A stretch of DNA of 64,000 bases from M269 sp964640795 (lineage in GTDB: Bacteria > Pseudomonadota > Gammaproteobacteria > Enterobacterales > Alteromonadaceae), in the NCBI GenBank assembly GCA_964640795.1, contig CAZXIN010000029.1, positions 5,507-69,506 on the forward strand, in the 5' to 3' direction. A program made the position numbers and the translations under genes. This document shows, one piece after another, positions 17,788 to 27,335 of the stretch (positions within the stretch are counted from its first letter, which is position 1; the number at the start of each line of letters is the position of its first letter). A model generated the notes under the pieces. The model was not told the origin of the DNA and made no database searches. It saw nothing but the letters and a program-made list of their open reading frames with translations.

Positions 17788-18993
17788 TTATGCATCAACG
17801 ACAGAGGCCACAGCAGCCTCAAACTTTTCCAAGCCTTGTACAATATCTTCATCAGGAATAACAAGTGACGGAGCAAACCGTATAACATTTGTCCCTGCGA
17901 CTAAGCACATCAATTGATGGTTTGCAGAGGCTACAAGAAAATCACGTGAACGCCCTTGATATGTCTCATTAAGCGCACAGCCTAGCAATAACCCTTTACC
18001 ACGGATTTCATCAAAGACATGGTATTTCTCGTTAATCTTAGCAAGGCCATCACGGAACAATTGCTCTTTTCGTTTAACCCCATCCAATACTTCAGGCGTA
18101 TTAACGGTATCAAAAGCAGCTTCAGCAACAGCACAAGCTAACGGATTCCCGCCATAAGTACTGCCATGAGTACCAACTTTTAGGCTTGGTGCTATTTTGT
18201 CTGTTGTCAGCATCGCTCCAATCGGGAAGCCACCGCCCAGTGCTTTCGCAGTTGTTAATATATCAGGAGTAACACCCAATCCCATATATGCATATAAATC
18301 ACCGGTACGACCGACACCTGATTGCACTTCATCAAAAATCAGTAAAGCATTGTGCTTATTGCACAAATCTCTTAAGCCTTTAATAAACTCAGGAGTTGGG
18401 CTGATTATCCCACCTTCCCCCTGTAATGGCTCTAGCATAACAGCGCACGTTTTATCTGATATAAGGTTAGTAACAGCATCTAAGTCATTGTAGTCGACAT
18501 GATCTATCGCGCCTGGTTTAGGACCAAAGCCATCAGAATAGGCTGCTTGCCCCCCGACTGTTACGGTAAAAAATGTCCGACCGTGAAAGCCTTGTTTAAA
18601 AGCAATAATTTGTGACTTCTCTTCGCCAAAATTATCTAGTGCATAACGTCTAGCTAGCTTTAACGCGGCTTCGTTAGCCTCAGCGCCTGAGTTACAAAAA
18701 TAGACCTTGTCAGAAAATGTCGCATCAATCAGCTTCTTGGCTAAACGTAAAGCGGGTTCATTTGTTAAAACGTTGCTTAAATGCCATATTTTTTCGCTTT
18801 GCTCGTGCAGTGCATTAACCAAAGCAGGGTGACAATGCCCTAGGACATTCACAGCAATGCCACCAGCAAAGTCTATGTACTCGTTGTCGCTCTGATCCCA
18901 AACTTTTGAACCTTTTCCTCTAACTGGGATGATAGCTGCTGGGTTATAATTGGGTACCATAACCTCATCAAACAACTCGCGTGTAACCTTCAT
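17788..18993 (-). CDS. astC: Acetylornithine/succinylornithine aminotransferase
   Basis: A 401-residue class III PLP aminotransferase. It contains YIDFAGGIAVNVLGHCHPAL, FCNSGAEANEAALKLARR, LIFDEVQSGVGRTGDLYAY and the PLP-lysine motif TTAKALGGGFPIGAM. The family covers ArgD (biosynthesis) and AstC (AST step 3) and the sequence alone does not separate them. The adjacent astA and astD genes favour AstC, with dual use possible. A good ribosome binding site (GGAGTG) lies upstream. Confidence 0.92.
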   Translation of the reverse strand: MKVTRELFDEVMVPNYNPAAIIPVRGKGSKVWDQSDNEYIDFAGGIAVNVLGHCHPALVNALHEQSEKIWHLSNVLTNEPALRLAKKLIDATFSDKVYFCNSGAEANEAALKLARRYALDNFGEEKSQIIAFKQGFHGRTFFTVTVGGQAAYSDGFGPKPGAIDHVDYNDLDAVTNLISDKTCAVMLEPLQGEGGIISPTPEFIKGLRDLCNKHNALLIFDEVQSGVGRTGDLYAYMGLGVTPDILTTAKALGGGFPIGAMLTTDKIAPSLKVGTHGSTYGGNPLACAVAEAAFDTVNTPEVLDGVKRKEQLFRDGLAKINEKYHVFDEIRGKGLLLGCALNETYQGRSRDFLVASANHQLMCLVAGTNVIRFAPSLVIPDEDIVQGLEKFEAAVASVVDA

Positions 18994-19285
18994 TCATCAC
19001 TCCGTTTAGCCACTCTAAAATAGGGCAATTGAAACAGTGAGGCTACTTAAAATGTGACACCAAAAACGCCAATAGCCTCTAAACAGGGAAGGTATTATTT
19101 CAGAGATTTGCGTTAATGTCTCGCACAGTCTGACTCGCCCGAAAGGCTTTATTTTAAAGGCTTGAATAGTAATTCACATTAAGTGAACACCTATACATTA
19201 CTGTCACGCTTGATAAAGTAAACAACTTTAACGTTAGACCGACAATGCCTACCTAACGTACCTACTTTAAATTTAAGGAGGTTGT
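18994..19285. other. Gap upstream of astC with long-range inverted repeat
   Basis: This 292-bp gap lies between the HDOD gene stop and the astC start. GTAAACAAC at 19218-19226 pairs with GTTGTTTAC at 19281-19289, which overlaps the HDOD stop codon. A second nested pair, ACGTTAG at 19231-19237 and CTAACGT at 19253-19259, lies inside. It may be the HDOD mRNA 3' structure. No sigma-54 consensus was seen upstream of astC. Confidence 0.3.
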
Positions 19286-20452
19286 TTACTCTTCTTCAAA
19301 GCTCAAGCTGAGTTTACGTAAGTCTGTCGATTTCAAGATACTTAATGCCCCTGGCGGCATTCTGAATTGCCGAAGATACTGCTTAGCTTCTTCCATTTGT
19401 ATGAGTTTGTATGATTTCAACATACGATACTTATTATAGGCATCACCTTGCGCAAGCACTCTGCCCATAGGCGACATTTTTTGAATAGGTACACCGCTCG
19501 CAAACTCTTCCATTGCGTTAGCAATGAAAACACGTTTAAAGCCCATCTGATGGATAATCTGTTGACTGACCGATAATGAATATTTAAGCATTATTTTTTG
19601 CAAAAATTCACCTGATGGTGTGATCTTCGTCAAGGCAGAATGCTCGTCACGCAACTTCTCGTCATGAGCTTCTTTCATAGCATCCTGCAACACGAGATCA
19701 AACAACCTAAAATAGAGCTTTACAACAATAATCACTCCAACTTCATGCAGCATACCTAATGTAAACGCATGGCTAACGGGCAATTCACTCACTTCCGCTA
19801 TACGTTTACACGCTATAGAGCTTCCTATAGCTTGTTCCCATAGCCGCCCTTTTATTTCAGGATAAGGGTCCGTAATCTGAGGGATCCAGCGTCTTAAGGT
19901 TAACGAAGGTACTACCATTTTCAGGTTTTCAACCCCGAGAAAGTTCAGAGCAACCCTCAGGTTGTCAATAGCCACCACTTTCCCGCGCTTGTCGGTCCTT
20001 CGGTACTTCGGCATATTGACCATCTTTAATATGTCGGCTTGAAGCCACTGTATTGGTGAAATAGCAGACTCTATACGCGACGTAGAAGCCGCTCTGACCG
20101 ACATAACATCAATAACTTCAGGGAATTTGTCATGCACATTGAGCAACTTCTCATACAAATAATCGCTATCCTTTAGCTGCTCTTCTAGTCTAATGATGAC
20201 CTCGTCGTGCACTTTGTCCCGAATAGAGTTGATGTAATTAACTTCTGAACGTTCATTGAGGTCCTTGTCACGAATTGCGATTTTCTCAACTCGAAGAAGT
20301 TCTCGGCGCGAATTTGATTGTTCCGTTTGCTCGAATTGGGCTTTCTTATCGTCTCCCATACCAGCAACTTCTCGTGCCATCTCCAAACCTATCAATAGAT
20401 TATAGAAACGCTGCTGAATCTCGTTAACAATATCGGGCGTATTTTCACTCAT
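19286..20452 (-). CDS. HDOD-domain signalling protein
   Basis: A 388-residue protein. Residues about 120-330 form an HDOD domain: ISPIQWLQADILKMVNMPKY, ALNFLGVENLKMVVPSLTLR and SHAFTLGMLHEVGVIIVVKL. The N-terminal 110 residues are charged and probably helical. HDOD proteins resemble HD phosphohydrolases but usually lack metal-site residues and act in signalling or regulatory complexes; the role here is unknown. It is divergent from the small SDR gene. Confidence 0.85.
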   Translation of the reverse strand: MSENTPDIVNEIQQRFYNLLIGLEMAREVAGMGDDKKAQFEQTEQSNSRRELLRVEKIAIRDKDLNERSEVNYINSIRDKVHDEVIIRLEEQLKDSDYLYEKLLNVHDKFPEVIDVMSVRAASTSRIESAISPIQWLQADILKMVNMPKYRRTDKRGKVVAIDNLRVALNFLGVENLKMVVPSLTLRRWIPQITDPYPEIKGRLWEQAIGSSIACKRIAEVSELPVSHAFTLGMLHEVGVIIVVKLYFRLFDLVLQDAMKEAHDEKLRDEHSALTKITPSGEFLQKIMLKYSLSVSQQIIHQMGFKRVFIANAMEEFASGVPIQKMSPMGRVLAQGDAYNKYRMLKSYKLIQMEEAKQYLRQFRMPPGALSILKSTDLRKLSLSFEEE

Positions 20453-20671
20453 ACAAATATCATGCTCTTTTACGCAATTGACTCTACCTTTATCGGTATC
20501 AATCCATATATTTCCAGTAAATTATGGGTTCATCGCCCGGTACTCGCAAGCCCTATAGATGTCAAACACTTAACATTTGTATCATAAAACATCCAATTCT
20601 CCATTTTGAACGTAAAAGAACTCTTAAAGGCAAAAGTAAAGTCATGATAAAACAAAGAAGCGTGAGAATTG

Positions 20672-21406
20672 ATGTTTAAAGAAACAAATGCACTCGTTAT
20701 CGGTGCCAATGGAGGCATTGGTAAAGAGGCTGTAAAGCAATTATGTTCGATGTCCGATATTTCCAAAATATATACAGTGGCAAGACAACCAACAAAATAC
20801 AGTCACAAAAAGCAATATCATTCAACGTTTGATACGACAGATGACGCAGAGATAAGGCAATATGTGCATCAATTGAGGAAAGACAAAATAGAGCTCTCTC
20901 TAGTTATCTGTTGTAGTGGTGTTCTCCACCAAGACTCTCCTGTTCCATTGCAACCAGAGAAACGACTTGAAGATATTTATACTGAGCAGCTAATGGAATA
21001 TTTCAGAGTCAATAGCATCAAACCGACACTTTGGCTAAAACATCTTCCCCATATCATGAACCACAATGAGTCAAAGATCGTCGTGCTAAGCGCTCGTGTT
21101 GGCAGCATTTCTGACAACCAGCTTGGAGGCTGGTACGGTTATCGAGCCTCAAAAGCTGCTCTGAACATGATAATAAAAACGGCTGCCGTCGAGTATAAAA
21201 GACGCTTACCTAACACTTCGCTAGTTTGTTACCACCCAGGTACGGTAGATACGGCTTTATCTAAGCCCTTCCAAGCCAACGTAACGCCGAACAAACTCTT
21301 TAGTGCAGAATTTAGCGTTTCTCAGTTATTGCAACTTTTATCAGGTTCAGACAAAGATATCAGCCCGCATTATATTGATTGGGAAGGAAAAACCATCGGC
21401 TGGTGA
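20672..21406 (+). CDS. Short-chain dehydrogenase/reductase, C-factor-like
   Basis: About 244 residues. The Rossmann motif is ALVIGANGGIGKEAVK at the N-terminus, the active-site Ser lies in VVLSARVGSISDN, and YGYRASKAALNMIIKTA holds the catalytic Tyr-x-x-x-Lys (YRASK). It resembles the CsgA/C-factor group of SDR enzymes. A TTG at 20669 precedes the ATG at 20672; the ATG is preferred. No operon partner is seen; the next gene is convergent. Confidence 0.88.
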   Translation: MFKETNALVIGANGGIGKEAVKQLCSMSDISKIYTVARQPTKYSHKKQYHSTFDTTDDAEIRQYVHQLRKDKIELSLVICCSGVLHQDSPVPLQPEKRLEDIYTEQLMEYFRVNSIKPTLWLKHLPHIMNHNESKIVVLSARVGSISDNQLGGWYGYRASKAALNMIIKTAAVEYKRRLPNTSLVCYHPGTVDTALSKPFQANVTPNKLFSAEFSVSQLLQLLSGSDKDISPHYIDWEGKTIGW

Positions 21407-21414
21407 TGCGCACC

Positions 21415-22239
21415 CTAGTTGACTTTGGGATCGCTTAGCAACACTCCCTTAGCCATATACAAATCATCGTAGAATACGCCACCATTACCATATGGCTTAT
21501 TCTTCGACCCCGTATTACTTATCATAAAGAACTGCTGCAACGGCAATTCGCGTTGCATCCTAAATTCAGCTCCCGTAAACACTTTGGTCTGCTTCTCAAA
21601 TTCGCCGCCGCGTATATAGACATCGAAACGCTGCCCTCCCTCAACATAAAGTGCGTTGTTAACGACATACCAAAGATCATACCAGCTATTTTGTTCTAGC
21701 GGTTTGGCCACACGCCCTTCTTCAGAATCAATTATACGAGCATATTGTTTAAATCCCTTAGAAACCATCAAGGTACCATCATTCTTGGTCCCGTCTGATT
21801 CAGCTTTATCTGTAATTCGAAGCATGGGTTCAAAAGCGTCATAGCTTTTTTGAATGATATCCTGGCTCGCAAGGTTGCTAAGCCCGAATGAATGATTGTT
21901 CGGGAAAGACTCAACTCGAATCCGAGTGAAAAAAGTGTATGTCTCCCCAATATCGACAATCGTTGGCAATGTCCGAAAAGTAAGTGCTTTACGATTACCA
22001 ATAACCCCCTCATGTGCAGGCTTTTTTATTAAGTAGCGATCGCCTTTGTCTTCTCTAATTTCAGTAACCTGAGGGTTAGACACATAAGGAGACGTTTGAT
22101 TATCGGGGTCAACCAATTGCCATTTTTCAGACAAAACTTGGCCCTCAAAATCGTCTATCAACTGCCATTTCACATTGCCTTTCGCAGCCGCATAAGCATG
22201 ACTGTATGCAAAAAAGAAAAGCAGTAAAGCGTATCTCAT
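21415..22239 (-). CDS. Exported protein of unknown function, beta-sandwich-like
   Basis: I do not recognise the family. From the ATG at 22239 the protein has a clean signal peptide (MRYALLLFFFAYSHAYA) and a mature part of about 255 residues rich in beta-strand pattern and aromatic residues, with FEGQVLSEKWQLVD and YTFFTRIRVESFPNNHSFG. Together these recall a lectin/glucanase-like jelly roll. An earlier in-frame ATG at 22305 would add 22 residues before the signal and is less likely. It is convergent with the C-factor-like SDR (8-bp gap). Confidence 0.7.
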   Translation of the reverse strand: MRYALLLFFFAYSHAYAAAKGNVKWQLIDDFEGQVLSEKWQLVDPDNQTSPYVSNPQVTEIREDKGDRYLIKKPAHEGVIGNRKALTFRTLPTIVDIGETYTFFTRIRVESFPNNHSFGLSNLASQDIIQKSYDAFEPMLRITDKAESDGTKNDGTLMVSKGFKQYARIIDSEEGRVAKPLEQNSWYDLWYVVNNALYVEGGQRFDVYIRGGEFEKQTKVFTGAEFRMQRELPLQQFFMISNTGSKNKPYGNGGVFYDDLYMAKGVLLSDPKVN

Positions 22240-22386
22240 AAGGACGCCTAAGTTTACACAGATAAAGTTGAGTAAAATAACATAATTTAGGGCTCGCGGA
22301 ATCATCTATGCTAAGTTTTGACATCCCATCTAGAGAAGTGATGGCAGAACAAAACGAAAACCTCAAACTCAATCTGGAAAATAACT

Positions 22387-23052
22387 ATGTTAAAACCTAT
22401 CGTCTTTCTTACAGCTAGCATGACCCTTTTACTTGGCGTGCCACAAGCTAGTTTTGCTAAGCACCACGAAGTGAGTGACAAAATGAGTTTTTTCTTAACG
22501 AGCCAGGGCCCTGGCAATGGTGCCAACTTAGGCGGCCTGGCTGGTGCTGACAATCACTGCAAGAAGCTTGCTTCAGCAGTAGGTGCCGGCGACAAGCAAT
22601 GGCGGGCATACTTAAGTACCTCAGCAGAAAATGGAAAGCCCAGTGTCAATGCTCGTGACCGCATAGGTGAAGGCCCTTGGTACAATGCTAAAGGCATCAA
22701 AGTCGCTAAGAACGTTAGCGATCTGCATAGCGATCAATCTAAACTCAGCAAAATCAATTCAATCAGTGAACATGGTGACGTCATTAATGGTCGAGGCGAT
22801 AAGCCAAATCGTCATGACATTTTATCTGGTTCAGACTTGAAGGGGTATTTGATGTCAGGCGATGGCGACAGAACCTGCGCCAATTGGACAAGTGAAGGTG
22901 AAGGCAGCGCACAAGTTGGACACCATGATCGAACTGGCGGCGGTCAAAACCCTACCTCATGGCAATCGGCACATGGCTCTCGTGGTTGCAGCCAAGATAA
23001 TCTCAGAGGTACAGGCGGCGATGGCTTATTTTATTGCTTTGCTGTCGAGTAA
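22387..23052 (+). CDS. Secreted lectin-like protein of unknown function
   Basis: 221 residues with a signal peptide (KPIVFLTASMTLLLGVPQASFA). The mature part starts with FFLTSQGPGNGANLGGLAGA followed by DNHCKKLASAVG and contains WRAYLSTSAENGKPSVNARD. It ends in a Cys-containing FYCFAVE, a pattern seen in endostatin/C-type-lectin-like (DUF1554-like) bacterial proteins. Four Cys are visible and could form two disulfides. Function is unknown. Confidence 0.7.
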   Translation: MLKPIVFLTASMTLLLGVPQASFAKHHEVSDKMSFFLTSQGPGNGANLGGLAGADNHCKKLASAVGAGDKQWRAYLSTSAENGKPSVNARDRIGEGPWYNAKGIKVAKNVSDLHSDQSKLSKINSISEHGDVINGRGDKPNRHDILSGSDLKGYLMSGDGDRTCANWTSEGEGSAQVGHHDRTGGGQNPTSWQSAHGSRGCSQDNLRGTGGDGLFYCFAVE

Positions 23053-23272
23053 GTGCCTTTAATCCTCTAAAAATAAAGGCTGCAGGGCTTTATACTCTCT
23101 GCAGCTATCCAACCCAATAATCTCGTTAATAAGGATCGTTCCTTCCAACCTGTAATCATAGGTTTCCTAATTCGATACTTTTTAACATTTTTTTTACGTC
23201 TAAGGATTATCAAAAATTAGCATGCTCCGTCAATAATAGAGCCTCTTCGTTATCTATAAAGAGTTGCACAAT

Positions 23273-23662
23273 ATGACCAATACAACGAAAAACGCTCAGC
23301 ACATTAATTGGGAAGCCATGCCCAAAGAACAATTAAACGACGACATTCAAAGACGTTTAATTACCGGTGACAATATGATGATCGCTCATGTTTATATCAA
23401 AGCAGGAGGGGTTGTCCCTATGCACAGTCATCACAACGAGCAAATCACTTATATCCTAGATGGCGCACTCAAGTTCCTGCTTGGAGAAAATCAAGATGAA
23501 GAAGTGATTGTTCGTGCCGGTGAAGTCTTAGTTATTCCGCCACATTTACCTCACAGCGCTACAGCGCTTGAAGACACTGTTGATGTAGATGTATTTAATC
23601 CGCCAAGGGAAGATTGGCTCGACGGATCTGATGCTTATTTAAGGGATGGTTCGTCAAAATGA
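23273..23662 (+). CDS. Small cupin protein
   Basis: A single-domain cupin of about 129 residues. The metal site is visible in PMHSHHNEQITYILDG (His, His, Glu) and PHLPHSATALED (His). Cupins of this size act as dioxygenases, isomerases or ligand binders. An upstream in-frame TTG at 23264 is possible, but ATG 23273 is preferred. The stop overlaps the aminotransferase start by 4 bp, so this is the first gene of a three-gene operon with the aminotransferase and an SDR. Confidence 0.85.
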   Translation: MTNTTKNAQHINWEAMPKEQLNDDIQRRLITGDNMMIAHVYIKAGGVVPMHSHHNEQITYILDGALKFLLGENQDEEVIVRAGEVLVIPPHLPHSATALEDTVDVDVFNPPREDWLDGSDAYLRDGSSK

Positions 23663-24753
23663 TGGAAGTGAGCCATTCTGCAGAAGTTTCCTCTCGACTA
23701 GAACAGTATCAACTACCAACGCCACTGGGCTTTGGAAAAGAATTGGCTCCCGTCATGTTTCGAGCAGACTATGACAATGCTCAATGGAGTCAAGGCGAAC
23801 TTGTTCCTTTTGCTAACCTACAAATCAACCCTGGCGCTACCTGTGTGCAATTTGGGCAACAGTGCTTTGAAGGAATGAAAGCTTATCAGGTCGCTCAGTC
23901 ATCACCGGCCTTGTTTCGTCCAGAAGTCAATTATCAACGTTTCCAACGTTCGGCATCTCGTTTATGTATGCCTGTGCCTCCCGCTGAGCTTTTCGCAGAG
24001 GCGATAAGCTGTATCACACAAGCAATGAAACCTTTTGTACCCGGTGAAACAGGTCAATCTTTGTACCTCCGACCCACTCTGATCGGCATGGACCAAACCT
24101 TCGCGGTGACAGCATCCAAGCGCTATTGCTTTGTGTTAATAGCGAGCCCTTCTGACGCTTATTATACCCACCCTATCAGTGTCATGGTTGAACGAAAACA
24201 GTCAAGAGCAGCAAATGGAGGCACCGGAGCAGAGAAAGTTGGTGGTAATTATGCGGGTTCACTACAAGCGACTGAGCGCTGTATTAAAGCTGGTTTTGAT
24301 CAACCTCTATGGTTAGACGCAGCTAGCCACCAATTGGTAGAAGAGCTATCTGGTATGAATTTTATGGCTGTCATTGGCGGTGCACTGCATACACCAAGAC
24401 TGACAGGTACAATCTTGCCTGGCATAACGAGACAGTCCCTTATTGAACTGACTTCAGCCATGGATATAGACGTTATTGAAAGGGACATCAATATAGATTC
24501 TTTAAAAGATGATATAGCGACAGGTAGGTGTAGCGAGCTATTTGCCTGCGGCACAGCAGCTATTATCAGCCCCATTGCAGAAATAGGCGAGGTAGATGGC
24601 TCACGACAAAAATTACCTAACGTTAATCAGCTAGCAAGCAAACTCAAAACACATTTACTGGATATACAAGAAGGCCGTGTGAATGACAGATTCAACTGGA
24701 TGGTCAATTCAGTGGATAAAGCGAGTCTAATCAAAAAGCTGATATCAAATTAA
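23659..24753 (+). CDS. Class IV aminotransferase, branched-chain type
   Basis: A 364-residue fold-type IV PLP enzyme similar to the eukaryotic-type branched-chain aminotransferases. Features are FEGMKAYQV, LYLRPTLIGMD, the PLP lysine in GAEKVGGNYAGSLQAT and ELSGMNFMAVI. It transfers amino groups between branched-chain or similar amino acids and 2-oxoglutarate. Being second in an operon with a cupin and an unusual SDR, it may be a pathway-specific paralogue rather than the main ilvE. That is inference. Confidence 0.88.
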   Translation: MMEVSHSAEVSSRLEQYQLPTPLGFGKELAPVMFRADYDNAQWSQGELVPFANLQINPGATCVQFGQQCFEGMKAYQVAQSSPALFRPEVNYQRFQRSASRLCMPVPPAELFAEAISCITQAMKPFVPGETGQSLYLRPTLIGMDQTFAVTASKRYCFVLIASPSDAYYTHPISVMVERKQSRAANGGTGAEKVGGNYAGSLQATERCIKAGFDQPLWLDAASHQLVEELSGMNFMAVIGGALHTPRLTGTILPGITRQSLIELTSAMDIDVIERDINIDSLKDDIATGRCSELFACGTAAIISPIAEIGEVDGSRQKLPNVNQLASKLKTHLLDIQEGRVNDRFNWMVNSVDKASLIKKLISN

Positions 24754-24765
24754 CTGAGGATTCTT

Positions 24766-25545
24766 ATGGATTTAAATATTACAGGTAAGTCAGCCATTAT
24801 TTGTGCATCAAGTCGTGGCCTTGGTAAGGCTTGCGCGAAGGCACTGGCAAATGAAGGCGTGAATGTTTGGGTAAGCGGTCGAAACGAAGCCACCTTAGAA
24901 GCAGCAAAACAAGATATTGCTTCCCTTGGAGGTGGTGAAGTTCAGACTGTCATTGCCGATGTCACAACTCAAGAAGGGCGCAATGCACTATTTGAAGCCT
25001 GTCCCGCCCCAGATATCGTGATCAATAATGCCGGCGGACCACCGCCAGGTGACTTTAGAGATTGGAATCAAGACGATTGGTTTAGTGCCATTAATGACAA
25101 CATGTACAGTGCTATCGACATGATTAAGCGCTCTGTTGATGGCATGATTGAACGGCGTTTTGGCAGGATCATCAACATCACAAGTGTCGCAGTTAAATTA
25201 CCCCAAGCTGAACTAGGGTTGTCTAATGGTGCGAGAGCAGGCCTTACTGGTTTTGTTGCAGGTATCGCAAGGGGCCCTGCCCAGCATAATGTCACTATCA
25301 ACAATTTACTACCAGGGTTTATTGATACAGATAGAATGCGCAGTGTTGTCAAAGCGAAGGCAGATGCAGCGGATACAGAGGTCGACCAATTTAGCGAGGC
25401 ATTTTTCAACAATATGCCATCCAAAAGACCGGGCGATGCGGATGAGTTTGGTTCGACTTGTGCGTTTTTATGCAGTCAACAAGCGGCTTATATCACAGCG
25501 CAGAATTTGTTAGTCGATGGAGGTTTGTACCCGGGTACTTTTTAG
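24766..25545 (+). CDS. SDR-fold protein with Tyr/Lys catalytic residues replaced
   Basis: 259 residues. The cofactor loop is present (CASSRGLGKACAKAL), as are NNAGG and the active-site-region SV of ITSVAVKLPQAELGL. The classical YxxxK is replaced by SNGARAGLTGF: the Tyr position is Ser and the Lys position is Arg. This variant occurs across a known SDR subgroup, but such proteins cannot use the standard SDR proton relay. The ribosome binding site GAGGATTCTT lies just before the ATG, 12 bp after the aminotransferase stop. Confidence 0.88.
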   Translation: MDLNITGKSAIICASSRGLGKACAKALANEGVNVWVSGRNEATLEAAKQDIASLGGGEVQTVIADVTTQEGRNALFEACPAPDIVINNAGGPPPGDFRDWNQDDWFSAINDNMYSAIDMIKRSVDGMIERRFGRIINITSVAVKLPQAELGLSNGARAGLTGFVAGIARGPAQHNVTINNLLPGFIDTDRMRSVVKAKADAADTEVDQFSEAFFNNMPSKRPGDADEFGSTCAFLCSQQAAYITAQNLLVDGGLYPGTF

Positions 25546-25604
25546 GGTCATTGTTGCTCTAACACCGATCTATCAATGACATTTAAGGCATTCTCGGTTA
25601 AAAG

Positions 25605-25640
25605 CGGTCCCACAATGTTAGTATTAATTATGTGGGGCCG
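25605..25640. repeat. Imperfect palindrome at the pabA/trpG 3' end
   Basis: CGGTCCCACA (25605-25614) pairs with TGTGGGGCCG (25631-25640), one mismatch. It overlaps the last codons of the glutamine amidotransferase gene and resembles the palindrome at 7127-7159. It probably acts as a terminator for the convergent SDR and trpG-type genes. Confidence 0.4.
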
Positions 25641-26229
25641 AACTTATTCGGGAGCAGCTCAGAAAGTTCTTAATCACTTCATGCCCGTGCTCTGTTAACA
25701 CAGACTCAGGATGATACTGGACACCAAAAAGTGGGCGCGTTTTATGTTGAATGGCCATCACATCTTGTGGTTTACCTTGTTCATCATGACTCCAAGCCGT
25801 CACGTTAAACGCATCATGAATAGAAGCTGGTTCCAGAACCAAGGAATGATAACGAGTCACCCTAGTCGGACTAGGAATACCATTAAACAAGTTGGTTGCT
25901 CCATGATAGATTTGACTTGTTTTGCCATGCTGAATTTGATTTGCTTGAACAACTCTGCCGCCAAAAACCTGCCCAAGGGCTTGATGCCCTAAGCAAACAC
26001 CCAAGATAGGTAAACGATCTTTAAAGTATTCTATTGCTTTTAAACTAATACCGGCTTCGTTGGGTGTGCAGGGACCTGGCGATACAACCAAATACTCTGG
26101 ATCCATTTCATTAATCTGCTTAACGCTGACCTCATCATTTCGTTTAACAACAACAGCTTGCCCTTGCTGAGTAAAATAATCTGCAAGGTTATGTGTAAAC
26201 GAGTCATAATTGTCTATCAGCAGTAGCAC
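25624..26229 (-). CDS. pabA: Aminodeoxychorismate/anthranilate synthase glutamine amidotransferase
   Basis: A 201-residue class I glutamine amidotransferase. It has MLLLIDNYDSFTHNLADYF, VVSPGPCTPNEAGIS, the catalytic Cys in GVCLGHQALGQ and the His/Glu pair in FGVQYHPESVLTEHGHEV. It supplies ammonia to aminodeoxychorismate synthase (folate) and possibly also to anthranilate synthase (tryptophan). No trpE or pabB partner is adjacent, which favours a PabA/TrpG dual-use protein. It follows trpS on the same strand (58-bp gap). Confidence 0.93.
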   Translation of the reverse strand: MLLLIDNYDSFTHNLADYFTQQGQAVVVKRNDEVSVKQINEMDPEYLVVSPGPCTPNEAGISLKAIEYFKDRLPILGVCLGHQALGQVFGGRVVQANQIQHGKTSQIYHGATNLFNGIPSPTRVTRYHSLVLEPASIHDAFNVTAWSHDEQGKPQDVMAIQHKTRPLFGVQYHPESVLTEHGHEVIKNFLSCSRISSAPHN

Positions 26230-26287
26230 TTAACACTCAATAGATATGAAACCAGAGCCAAAAGTGATTAACCTCAACTCAAGGCAA

Positions 26288-27292
26288 TCACTTTGCAGCA
26301 ATAAAACCAAGCGCATGGTATGTTTCTGCGAGCGTTTTAGATGCCCTAGCACGTGCTTTCTCAACACCCGTCGCCATAATGGCTTCTAACTGCCCCTTAT
26401 CTTGGCGTAACTCGTTATAACGGCTCTGTATTGGCTCTACCAGCGCTACGACAGCCTCAGCAACATCAGACTTCAAATGCCCATACATCTTATCTTCATA
26501 AGTAGGAACAAGCTTATCGACAGACTCACCTGTAGCACAAGACAGCAAGCTCAGTAAATTAGATACGCCAGGTTTCTCTGCAGTATCAAAATAAATGCGA
26601 GCTTGTTCGTCTGAGTCTGTAACGGCTCTCTTTATCTTCTTAGTAATCTTCTTAGGATCTTCCAATAGCCCCACGAAATTATTTGGATTATCGTCGGACT
26701 TTGACATTTTCTTGGTCGGTTCTTGGAGGCTCATAACTCTCGCCCCCGTTTCTGGAATATAAGGTTCAGGTAATGTAAACACTTCGCCATATAAGTTATT
26801 GAAACGTGTTGCGATGTCTCGCGTTAATTCCAAATGTTGCTTTTGATCTTCACCTACAGGTACCGCGTTAGCTTGATACAGTAATATGTCAGCCGCTTGT
26901 AAGGCAGGGTAGCTATATAAACCAACATTAATATTGTTAACGTTCTTAGCCGATTTATCCTTAAACTGCGTCATACGATTAAGCTCACCCATCTGAGTAT
27001 AGCAATTCATTACCCACCCAAGCTGAGCGTGCTCTGGTACCTGCGACTGGATAAAAATCGTGCTAATGTCAGGATCAATACCGCAAGCAATATATAGCGA
27101 CAACCCATCCAAGCAGGCTTCATGTAGCGATTTTGGATCTTGCCTGACAGTAATCGCATGCAGATCAGCTAACATATACAAACAGTCATAGTCTTGTTGC
27201 ATAGCGACCCATTGGCGTAATGCACCAATGTAGTTACCCAAGGTAAGTTGCCCGGATGGCTGACAGCCACTAAGTACGATAGGTTTAGACAT
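26288..27292 (-). CDS. trpS: Tryptophanyl-tRNA synthetase
   Basis: A 334-residue class I synthetase of normal length. The HIGH-like signature lies in SGQLTLGNYIGALRQWV and the KMSKS motif in KKMSKSDDNPNN. It charges tRNA-Trp with tryptophan. It sits 43 bp downstream of rpe, as in the conserved gammaproteobacterial dam-rpe-trpS neighbourhood, here without the usual gph. Confidence 0.98.
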   Translation of the reverse strand: MSKPIVLSGCQPSGQLTLGNYIGALRQWVAMQQDYDCLYMLADLHAITVRQDPKSLHEACLDGLSLYIACGIDPDISTIFIQSQVPEHAQLGWVMNCYTQMGELNRMTQFKDKSAKNVNNINVGLYSYPALQAADILLYQANAVPVGEDQKQHLELTRDIATRFNNLYGEVFTLPEPYIPETGARVMSLQEPTKKMSKSDDNPNNFVGLLEDPKKITKKIKRAVTDSDEQARIYFDTAEKPGVSNLLSLLSCATGESVDKLVPTYEDKMYGHLKSDVAEAVVALVEPIQSRYNELRQDKGQLEAIMATGVEKARARASKTLAETYHALGFIAAK

Positions 27293-27335
27293 AACGTTTA
27301 GTCACTCAATAATAATTCGTTGATACAGATTAATT

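Noticed and set aside
18994..19285. Sigma-54 promoter in front of astC, as in E. coli
   Set aside because: No GG-N10-GC match upstream of astC was found.
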